Assembly: GCA_040506705.1 (NCBI GenBank)
Contig: JBEVWG010000051.1
Coordinates: forward strand, 1-64,000
Source of the DNA: Thiodiazotropha sp040506705
GTDB lineage: Bacteria; Pseudomonadota; Gammaproteobacteria; Chromatiales; Chromatiaceae
DNA: 64,000 nt
Direction: 5' to 3'
The translations under genes were made by a program, and so were the position numbers. Under the pieces are notes generated by a model. It had not been told where the DNA came from, did no database searches, and was given only the letters and a program-made list of their open reading frames with translations. Position 1 is the stretch's first letter. Every line of letters begins with the position of its first letter. This document shows positions 57,382 to 64,000 of the stretch, one piece after another.

Positions 57382-58623
57382 ATGAGCAATGCAACGCAAG
57401 AAGATACTCAAACCGTTTTTTCCGATCTGTTGCGAAATAGTGAGTTGGAAGGGCCTGTGTTGTTGCCTGGGGTTCATCCTATGCCCAACCTGCTCTCCCT
57501 CAGTGCCACCCAGGTTCTGGATGCATTTCGTGAGAGTCAGCTAAAAGACTTTACTGCCATAATCAGTGATCTTGATGCTTCCGGAAGCTCGTTGCACAAG
57601 GTTTTTGAAGGGCTACTGGCAATTGCTGAAAAAGACCCGAACAATCGCTTATCAGAACTCAATATCTTTCAGCCGGGAGCGATGCAGTCCCTGTTTATCG
57701 ACCTGCATGATCATGTGATGTCTCATCCCGTGTGGCGCCATCCCTGTTTTATACGAATCTTCGAAGGGGATTTCGATCAGCAGCAACTGGCCTCTTTCGC
57801 CCTGAACTATTTCAACCAGGTAAAAAATACCAGGCAGTGTGTGGCCCTGGCTCAAGGGCGTTTTTCCGGGTTTATCGATCTGCCCTACGGTTGTCTCAAC
57901 GAACGGGTTTCGGAGCTTGTACAGATCACCCTGGCACAGCTGCTTGCTGATGAATATGGTGTAGGCACCCATAGCATAGAGAGCTACCCGGATCTCGCCA
58001 GCCTGCTAGGTTCCACCACCCATATTGTCATGTATCGCAATCTGTTCGAAGGTCTGGGGATTCCTTTTGAGCAGCAGGATCTACCCATGCTGCCGGAAGT
58101 TGCTGACAATGTACTGACCCAACGCCTGTTGGCCGGGCACCCATCATTCAGCCTGCTTGAATCTCTCTCCTCTGTCGGTCTGGGTATGGAGTGGGGTGTG
58201 CCTGAATTCTTCAGTCTGCTATTGGGTGGAATGATCCGCTGGGCCTGGCGGGAGAATGTTGCGTTGACCCAGCACCACCTCATCGTTTTTATTGCTCATG
58301 TGCAATACGATGTACTGCACGCCATATCCGTAATGCTGGCGACCAGTCTGCTGGGTCATGAAGAGGGATATGTGGATCAGGTTAAGCAGGCGACCAATAT
58401 GCTCATGTCGAGCCGCTATAACATGATGAGTGGTCTCTATAGACATCTTTTTGATGAGCCCTGTGACAACATCGATCAGATTGACCTTGAGCCAAGGTAT
58501 GCAATTACCGACCGTCGTATCGAGCAGGCTCTGCTGGTTGCCAGACAGGAGGCTACAGATGCACGGGTGGTTGATGCTCAGGCCTATAAGGAAAATCCCA
58601 ATGTCCCCTTTGTATTTGCATGA
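57382..58623 (+). CDS. Iron-containing redox enzyme family protein (TENA/PqqC-like)
   Basis: The middle of this protein of 413 residues (about 95-320) has the heme-oxygenase-like fold pattern: FDQQQLASFALNYFNQVKN, LADEYGVGTHSIES with the acidic and His ligands of a putative di-iron site, and later LTQHHLIVFIAHVQYD. The first 90 residues and the last 70 are extra. CAGGAGAG seven bases before the ATG is a good binding site. Members include N-oxygenases and PqqC-like oxidases; the substrate is not deducible. It follows oxyR closely and precedes a TrpD2-like gene, so it may be peroxide-regulated. Confidence 0.8.
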   Translation: MSNATQEDTQTVFSDLLRNSELEGPVLLPGVHPMPNLLSLSATQVLDAFRESQLKDFTAIISDLDASGSSLHKVFEGLLAIAEKDPNNRLSELNIFQPGAMQSLFIDLHDHVMSHPVWRHPCFIRIFEGDFDQQQLASFALNYFNQVKNTRQCVALAQGRFSGFIDLPYGCLNERVSELVQITLAQLLADEYGVGTHSIESYPDLASLLGSTTHIVMYRNLFEGLGIPFEQQDLPMLPEVADNVLTQRLLAGHPSFSLLESLSSVGLGMEWGVPEFFSLLLGGMIRWAWRENVALTQHHLIVFIAHVQYDVLHAISVMLATSLLGHEEGYVDQVKQATNMLMSSRYNMMSGLYRHLFDEPCDNIDQIDLEPRYAITDRRIEQALLVARQEATDARVVDAQAYKENPNVPFVFA

Positions 58624-58655
58624 GCTAAAGCCAATGAGTCACTTGGGAGTTATTG

Positions 58656-59711
58656 ATGTATCAGTCCGATAGTAGGGCGGCAGAGCAATTTCGCAAACGC
58701 CTCATTGCCACAGCGAAAGGCTCTAAAGGTGCCAAGGATATGAGCCGGGAAGAGGCCCGGGATGCCTTGACCTTTCTGCTCTCATCCGAAGCCCATCCAG
58801 CGCAGATTGGAGCCTTTCTCACCGCCATGAGATTCAAGGGTGCCCGGGTTGAGGAGATGAAAGGTTTTCTGGATGCCATGGAGGCCCATGCCACCTTGAT
58901 CTCACCCAAGGTTGACCGATTGCTGAACTGTAATGGGCCCTATGACGGTCGTAAGAATGCCTTGCATCTCAGCCTGGCTGCTGCACTGGTGACAGTTGCT
59001 GCCGGGGTGCCGGTGATCATGCACAGTAACAGTGATCTACCACCAAAGAATGGCGTAACCACTGCCAGTGTTTTGGAAGCGTTGGGAATCCCTGCCCACC
59101 TGGAGCCTCAGCAAGTCGCAAAATCGATCGAAGAGAGAGGTTTCGGCCATCTGCACGCCAGCCGCTATCTGCATGGTGTGGAGCGGCTGAAGCCTATTCG
59201 CCAGACCCTGTTCTACCGCTCCTTTCTGCATGCCTGTGAGGTTATGCTCAATCCTGCCGGGGCTGAGTTCTCCTTGATTGGTGCAGCTCACAAAAGTTTT
59301 CTGCAAAGGTTCGCCACTGCAGCAGGTGAGCGTGGCCAGCAGCGGGTATTGGCGGTACAGGGATTGGATGGCTGTGACGAACTTCCAATGAAGCCTGTAG
59401 CTGTAGCGGACTATCAACAGGGGGAGATGTCTGAATATGAGTTGGATCCTGCTGATTATGGTTTGACGTATCAGGATCATCATCCCTGCGCCGATGCAGA
59501 GACCACGGCTGTGTTGACAGAGGGGCTGCTACAGGGAGAGGAGAAGGATCAACTCAACCCGGTTCTCTACAACGCTGGAGTACGCCTCTATCTGTGCGGC
59601 AAGGTGGATGCAATTGCTGAAGGGATCGAGTTGGCGGAGAGTGCCCTTGTTTCCGGGCGGGCAGCTCAGACCCTGCAAAGGTTGCGGGGTTGTCGAGTTG
59701 AAAAGGGGTAG
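58656..59711 (+). CDS. TrpD2/YbiB-like glycosyltransferase-family protein
   Basis: The protein of 351 residues has the anthranilate phosphoribosyltransferase fold: LSREEA-type N-terminal helices (MSREEARDALTFLLS), AQIGAFLTAMRFKG, CNGPYDGRKNALHLS in place of the usual glycine-rich PRPP loop, VPVIMHSNSDLPPKNGVTTASVLEALG and FGHLHASRYLHG. Altered loops and lack of other trp genes favour the TrpD2 branch, whose YbiB member binds nucleic acid. GGGAG precedes the ATG; a TTG one codon earlier is possible. Likely last gene of an oxyR-linked operon. Confidence 0.83.
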   Translation: MYQSDSRAAEQFRKRLIATAKGSKGAKDMSREEARDALTFLLSSEAHPAQIGAFLTAMRFKGARVEEMKGFLDAMEAHATLISPKVDRLLNCNGPYDGRKNALHLSLAAALVTVAAGVPVIMHSNSDLPPKNGVTTASVLEALGIPAHLEPQQVAKSIEERGFGHLHASRYLHGVERLKPIRQTLFYRSFLHACEVMLNPAGAEFSLIGAAHKSFLQRFATAAGERGQQRVLAVQGLDGCDELPMKPVAVADYQQGEMSEYELDPADYGLTYQDHHPCADAETTAVLTEGLLQGEEKDQLNPVLYNAGVRLYLCGKVDAIAEGIELAESALVSGRAAQTLQRLRGCRVEKG

Positions 59712-60053
59712 CGGTTTTATACGCTATTAGTCGAGACAAGGATGAGGTCATGATGAATCGTAGGGTGCGGCCCTGCCGCACCATCAGGGTGAGAATTCTC
59801 CAAGAATCCCAGATGGTTTGTTCATTACCAGCAGCGTCTATACACCAACTCGTCAGGTGGCTTTGGTTTTAGTTGGGCGTGGTGCGGCAGGGCCGCACCC
59901 TACAGGTGAATTTATTTTGGGGAGTCAGCCGACTACTGTTTCATCCAGGCTACCTTGCTGTTCGATCCTGGCGATTATGTTGAGGCTAGGGCCATGATGA
60001 ATCGTAGGGTGCGGCCCTGCCGCACCCTTCTACACAGATTTTAAAACAGCTCT
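59712..60053. repeat. BIME-like cluster of three palindromic repeats
   Basis: Three copies of a unit built on TAGGGTGCGGCCCTGCCGCA. Copies 1 (59749-59782) and 3 (59993-60026) are in the same orientation and share a further 12 bases to the left (CATGATGAATCG, with one difference just before). Copy 2 (59881-59903) is inverted. Each folds into a stem GTGCGG / CCGCAC. No gene is present between trpD2-like and the serine hydrolase. Confidence 0.8.
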
Positions 60054-61199
60054 TCAATCCTGCAGCTCTTCAAGCAGAGTGAAGATTTCCAACATCAGCT
60101 CTTGTGCGGCTACATCGTAGTTTTCGAAACTGCCACTGGCGCATAGGGTGATAACAGTCTCTTTCTCCTGGAAGTAGAGCATTTCTGCCTGGTAGCCAGG
60201 ATCTTTACCGCTGTGGGTGTAGATCACCTCGTCAGTGTTGGCGATCGGTTTGATTGAGATCCCAAGGCCGTACTGAGATGGTGGGGTGCCGAGTAGCGAA
60301 GGTTGCAGCATCTCTGCACGCATGGCGTCGTCCAGTACATCGTTGCTGGTCAGCAGTCCCAAGATAAACTTGGCCAGATCTTCGGCCGTGGTTTGAATGC
60401 CACCATCGGCTAAGCCAAAATGGTTATACCAGAGGTAACTATCGTATTGCTCTCCCGCATCATTGAAATAGCCATGTACCATGCCGGGAATACCCTCCGC
60501 CTCATGGCCATGCAGGGTGTTAGTCAGCCCCAGGGGTTCGATGATCCGGTTACGTATCGCTGTATGCAGCGCTTCACCTGAGGCTGACTCAATGATGAGT
60601 GCCGCCAGGATGTAGTTTGAGTTGGAGTAGCTGTAGTTGGTGCCGGGTTCAAAATGGAGTGGCTTATCGAGAAAGAAGGGGAGTGCATCCTCCTGGCTCC
60701 ACTCAAGATCAGGGCCTGAAAGAAGAAATACGTTATCCCAATCCTCACTGTCATTCTGGAAATCGAAGATGCCTGTGGTGTGGTTGAGCAGCATACGGAT
60801 TGTCATCAGGTCACTGGAGGGAATATGGCCTGTTACCGTTTCCGGCAGCCATTGAGTGATGCCATCATCCAGACTGAACAGACCATCAGATGCCATCTGC
60901 ACTGCGGTTGCAGCGACAAAGGTTTTGCCTATGCTGGCAACATAAAAGCGGTTATCCACAGTAGTGGGTTCCTGACTATCCAGGTCTGTGACCCCGGCAC
61001 TGCCTGAGAAGTCGATATTTCTGCCGACTACTCTAACTGAGACGCCTGGCAGGCCTTTGCTGACCGCTTCTTCCAGGGCATCCTGAAAGCGTTCGTTGGT
61101 GGCTTCCTTGGAACTGTTTGTTTGGCATCCAGATAGCAAGCTTATGCTAAGTAAAGCTGCGCTCATGGTTGCTGGCCAGAAATGTCTGCTTGTTTTCAT
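60054..61199 (-). CDS. Serine-beta-lactamase-fold lipoprotein (class C / DD-peptidase-like)
   Basis: A lipoprotein signal (LLSISLLSGC, lipid-modified Cys25) leads to a beta-lactamase-family hydrolase: SIGK at 89-92 (catalytic S-x-x-K), YSNSNY (Y-x-N) near 195 and HSG near 336. Length 381 fits the family, which covers class C beta-lactamases, esterases and D-alanyl-D-alanine peptidases. The substrate is not deducible from motifs. It should sit in the outer or inner membrane facing the periplasm. The gene follows the AraC regulator on the same strand after about 130 bases. Confidence 0.9.
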   Translation of the reverse strand: MKTSRHFWPATMSAALLSISLLSGCQTNSSKEATNERFQDALEEAVSKGLPGVSVRVVGRNIDFSGSAGVTDLDSQEPTTVDNRFYVASIGKTFVAATAVQMASDGLFSLDDGITQWLPETVTGHIPSSDLMTIRMLLNHTTGIFDFQNDSEDWDNVFLLSGPDLEWSQEDALPFFLDKPLHFEPGTNYSYSNSNYILAALIIESASGEALHTAIRNRIIEPLGLTNTLHGHEAEGIPGMVHGYFNDAGEQYDSYLWYNHFGLADGGIQTTAEDLAKFILGLLTSNDVLDDAMRAEMLQPSLLGTPPSQYGLGISIKPIANTDEVIYTHSGKDPGYQAEMLYFQEKETVITLCASGSFENYDVAAQELMLEIFTLLEELQD

Positions 61200-61332
61200 C
61201 GGTTCTACTCCCGGTATTAAATTGTTTTCAAGGACAGCGGGTGCTGTTGCAGGGAATAGTGGCTTGAATGGGCGGGTTTATCGTCCTTCCGTGTAAGGTC
61301 GGACTTATTTTAAAGCTTTATATATCAGCTGG

Positions 61333-62598
61333 TTACTGATTGTTGCTTTGACTGGGTGCTGATTTTCGATATTGCGAGGGGGTTTGCCCCGTATGGCGTT
61401 TGAAAGCGGTATAAAAAGCCGATTTTGAATTGAATCCTGAATCGAGAGCGATGCTCAGTACATTGCCTTGGTCAGAGTGGGAGGTGAGGCTGCGTTTTGC
61501 CTCTTCGACCCGGTAACGGTTGATGAAATCAAAGAAGTTGTATCCCGACTGCTCATTGATTACCTGGGAGAGATAGTTGGCTGAAATACTCAATTGGGAG
61601 GCGAGTTGCGGCAGGGTGAGTTTACTGTCGAGATATGCTCTTTCCTGATCCATATGCTGTTGCAGTTCCTGGTAGAGCAGGGTACTGGTTTCATTGTCCA
61701 GAGCGGAACGCTTATATTTTTCAACCTCATCAGTTTGAACTGTCCGGCTCTTATCTGGCGTATCAGTTTCTGATTCAGGTGGTGGGGATGGGTCTGCCTT
61801 TATGGGATCAGTGAGGCTATTGGATTGAGCTGTTGATGGGGCCTGGGTGAAGATGGCTGGCTGTCGCAACCCCATATAGCCCATGCTGTAGATCACGAAT
61901 ACGATCAGCAGGAAGTGAATACCGACGACCTCTTCGGGAAATGAGAGTAATTCTGCGAGGAAGACATCTGCCAGATAGAACAGGTAGAGCGCAACCAGGG
62001 CAATCAGCAGATTCCTCAGCCAGGTCAGGTTGATATGCTCAATGTCTGAAAATTGATCCTGAATGACCCTTTGATGTCTGAAGACCCGTTTGATTGAAGC
62101 GACAAGGTAGATCGCCATCTGCAGGATCGAAAGCAACCCCACAGCAATAATCGCCAACTCCGCCCAGAGAATTATTGACTCCTCCTGTTGCTTGGATTCA
62201 TCACCAAGCAGATGCAGAAGTTGTGGTTCATCAAGCAGGAACAGAGGGGTCAGAAGGGTGAAACCCAAAAGGAAGGGGAGAAAATGACGCCACTGCCTCA
62301 AGCCGAAGCGAAAGCCCTCTCTGGTGGTTAGTGCGCTGACATAGAGATAGGCCAGGGGGCCGAATAGAAAATCGATATTTGTATCGATGATCAGCAATCG
62401 CGGGTACTCGTTTATATATCCGGATTGATGGAGAAAAGCGAGCCACAGATCGAGAGAGAAAAGCAGGGTAAGGATAGCCAACAGGCGATGAGCAACGGGC
62501 AGGCCGCCCTTTGCATTGATCAATGCCAAAGCTAAAAACATGCCTTGGGCAGCGCCAAGCAGCATGATGGCAGAGTAGAGATCGATCTGAGGTTGCAT
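61333..62598 (-). CDS. Membrane-bound AraC-family regulator
   Basis: The N-terminal 240 residues contain about seven membrane helices; a polar linker (residues about 245-300, rich in Ser, Pro and Thr) follows, and residues about 310-415 form an AraC DNA-binding domain with LTLPQLASQLSISANYLSQVIN and SIALDSGFNSKSAFYTAFKRHTG (read in shorter parts). Direct coupling of a 7-helix membrane sensor to an AraC domain is a known architecture. Neighbouring targets may include the serine hydrolase downstream. A 30-residue membrane peptide gene lies 31 bases upstream on the same strand. Confidence 0.9.
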   Translation of the reverse strand: MQPQIDLYSAIMLLGAAQGMFLALALINAKGGLPVAHRLLAILTLLFSLDLWLAFLHQSGYINEYPRLLIIDTNIDFLFGPLAYLYVSALTTREGFRFGLRQWRHFLPFLLGFTLLTPLFLLDEPQLLHLLGDESKQQEESIILWAELAIIAVGLLSILQMAIYLVASIKRVFRHQRVIQDQFSDIEHINLTWLRNLLIALVALYLFYLADVFLAELLSFPEEVVGIHFLLIVFVIYSMGYMGLRQPAIFTQAPSTAQSNSLTDPIKADPSPPPESETDTPDKSRTVQTDEVEKYKRSALDNETSTLLYQELQQHMDQERAYLDSKLTLPQLASQLSISANYLSQVINEQSGYNFFDFINRYRVEEAKRSLTSHSDQGNVLSIALDSGFNSKSAFYTAFKRHTGQTPSQYRKSAPSQSNNQ

Positions 62599-62629
62599 GG
62601 GGCCCGGCAGTCATTGTGGAGAATCTAAA

Positions 62630-62722
62630 CTACCAGTAAAGCAGGCTGTAAATCCATGCCAAAATCATCACCAGAGTCAATAGTCCTGCAATGTTAGCCA
62701 GCCATAACCAGAATTTCTCCAT
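62630..62722 (-). CDS. 30-residue single-pass membrane peptide
   Basis: ATG opens MEKFWLWLANIAGLLTLVMI followed by LAWIYSLLYW and a stop. Nearly the entire peptide is one hydrophobic helix with aromatic ends. GAGGTG lies five bases upstream. It precedes the membrane AraC gene by 31 bases on the same strand. Such peptides often stabilise membrane complexes, but no family is recognised. The coherent helix, binding site and operon-like position support it as a real gene. Confidence 0.55.
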   Translation of the reverse strand: MEKFWLWLANIAGLLTLVMILAWIYSLLYW

Positions 62723-62990
62723 CTGACACCTCGTGTCTCACTGTTTTGAGTATTCTGCTTGGGAACTCCTTTAATGTCGTCTGATCCTATAAGTCCGGAC
62801 TAGCTATTCGGTGAGGCGGAAAGTGGTTTCAGACGGTATAGTAGCGCCTTCTTTTATAATCATCTCAAGTGCTTCAGTCGATCGCTGATTTTTGGCATAA
62901 GGTAAGGACATGATTAATCCATTGATGTCGCAAGTATTTGAGTCAAATCCAGGTTCAACTGTGGAATCTGGGATCATGAGAGGTCATTCG

Positions 62991-64000
62991 ATGTTATGGA
63001 TTACAAGGGCACTGCTTATAAGTCTGCTGGTGTCACTTCCCGGTTGCAGTAAAGGCCCCGAGGATCATCGGCAGACCCTGTTGGTATTTGGCACTCTGCT
63101 GGATATTCAGGCCTACACTGATCAGCCGGAGATCTTTAATAAAGCTGTCCAGAGCCTGGATGAGATCTTTCAGCAGATGCATCGTGAGTGGCATGCCTGG
63201 AAGGGGGAGGGAGAGCTGGTTCGGTTGAATCGGGCTATCTCTCAGGGGCAGAGTCTTGAGGTCTCGCCTCAGTTGGCAATGCTCCTGGAGCAGGCGCAGG
63301 AGTATGCATCAAAGAGTGATCAGTTGTTCAATCCCGCGATTGGTGAGCTGATCGCTTTATGGGGGTTTCACAGTGACCAGCCACCTGCTGGCCCACCACC
63401 TGCAAGTGACCGAATCAAAGCGATGTTGCAGAACAATCCCTCTATGCAGGATGTAACTATCGAGGGAGAGCGTATCTCATCCACTAATCCCCATGTCGCC
63501 ATGGATCTGGGGGCATTCGCCAAAGGCTATGCCCTGAATCTGGCCATCGATGAGTTAAAGCGGTTTGGTATCGGGCATGCGATCGTCAATGCGGGAGGTG
63601 ATCTCTGCGTATCCGGTCAGCATGGAGATCGCCCCTGGATGATCGGCATTCGTCACCCGCTGGGTGAGGGAGTGATTGCTTCGGTTGGTGTTGCCCATGG
63701 TGAATGTGTATTGACCTCAGGTAACTATGAGCGATACCGGGAGTATGAAGGCATTCGCTATGCGCATATTATCGACCCACGCAGCGGTTATCCGGTGGCC
63801 CATGTCGCTTCTGCAACAGTGATCAGCCCCGAGGGGGGATTGGCAGATGCGGCTGCGACGGCATTGAGCGTCGCCGGCCCAGAAAACTGGGAGCGGATCG
63901 CCGCCCAGATGGGGCTATCTGAGGTGATGCTGGTGGATGATAGCGGTGTTGTCTATCTGACTCCGCAGATGAATGCCCGAATCAAACTGCAGCAGAAGGT
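62991..64000 (+). CDS. apbE: ApbE-like FAD:protein FMN transferase lipoprotein (partial)
   Basis: The gene runs off the window end without a stop. From the ATG at 62991 a lipoprotein signal follows (ALLISLLVSLPGC); AGAGG seven bases upstream supports this start, though in-frame ATGs at 62976 and 62910 exist. The ApbE domain shows FGTLLDIQAY, MHREWHAWKGEGEL, MDLGAFAKGYALN, IVNAGGDLCVSG, IIDPRSGYPV and GGLADAAATALSVAG, including the metal and FAD contact residues. ApbE attaches FMN to threonines of exported redox proteins. Which partner is flavinylated is not visible here. Confidence 0.93.
   Translation, partial: MLWITRALLISLLVSLPGCSKGPEDHRQTLLVFGTLLDIQAYTDQPEIFNKAVQSLDEIFQQMHREWHAWKGEGELVRLNRAISQGQSLEVSPQLAMLLEQAQEYASKSDQLFNPAIGELIALWGFHSDQPPAGPPPASDRIKAMLQNNPSMQDVTIEGERISSTNPHVAMDLGAFAKGYALNLAIDELKRFGIGHAIVNAGGDLCVSGQHGDRPWMIGIRHPLGEGVIASVGVAHGECVLTSGNYERYREYEGIRYAHIIDPRSGYPVAHVASATVISPEGGLADAAATALSVAGPENWERIAAQMGLSEVMLVDDSGVVYLTPQMNARIKLQQK

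Overview
The window looks like a chromosomal segment of a moderate-GC gammaproteobacterium. Family content (TamA/TamB, ExeA/GspB, OxyR with both redox cysteines, DUF502, DUF1840, DUF1488, LplT-Aas-type acyltransferase, PEP-CTERM proteins, several GGDEF/EAL proteins) fits a Chromatiales/Thiotrichales-type environmental or symbiotic bacterium, for example a sulfur oxidiser. That placement is inference. I saw no rRNA, tRNA, CRISPR array or intact transposase.

Layout. 1-1.6 kb is a scrapyard: a MITE-like repeat, a degenerate group II intron domain V, gene fragments and one small membrane protein. 1.6-3.2 kb (minus) holds DUF502 and PPK2 polyphosphate kinase genes. 3.7-8.7 kb (minus) is a tightly overlapping envelope-glycan or lipid-carrier operon: GT39, PAP2, flippase-like, PAP2, GT2. 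9-12.2 kb is sparse: a secreted seven-repeat Cys-rich protein, a DUF1488 protein, a MITE and remnants. 12.2-16 kb has a PhnD-like binding protein translationally coupled to a GGDEF/EAL protein, then DUF1840. 16.5-17.4 kb has a gene broken by an in-frame amber codon and a 50-residue ORF. 17.6-20.8 kb has a two-component system divergent from a PepSY-like periplasmic protein and a DUF4405 membrane protein. 21-25.5 kb has an amidohydrolase and a large LplT-PlsC-AMP-ligase fusion, with an XRE regulator divergent from it. 26.4-28.1 kb is a HipBA-type module preceded by four regularly spaced palindromes.

28.3-32 kb encodes an NMT1-PAS-GGDEF-EAL fusion; 32.3-37.8 kb tamA-tamB; 39-41.7 kb exeA-gspB; 41.9-44.6 kb a HAD hydrolase, a patatin and an unknown protein. 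44.9-46.7 kb has two paralogous secreted proteins with different C-terminal sorting signals, the second behind a sigma-54-type promoter. 47-50.8 kb has a third binding protein plus PAS-GGDEF-EAL pair. 50.8-56.2 kb (minus) has an MscK-like channel, a class III cyclase with an FHA domain, and a two-domain CbiX-like protein. 56.4-59.7 kb has oxyR, a TENA/PqqC-like iron enzyme and a TrpD2-like protein. 60-64 kb has a beta-lactamase-fold lipoprotein, a membrane AraC regulator with a 30-residue membrane peptide upstream, and the start of an apbE lipoprotein cut by the window end.

The strongest recurring theme is coupling of periplasmic substrate-binding modules to c-di-GMP turnover: it occurs three times, with three different binding-protein families, and no ABC permease or ATPase lies beside any of them. 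Envelope construction (glycan operon, TamAB, ExeA/GspB, PEP-CTERM, MscK, Aas) is the second theme.
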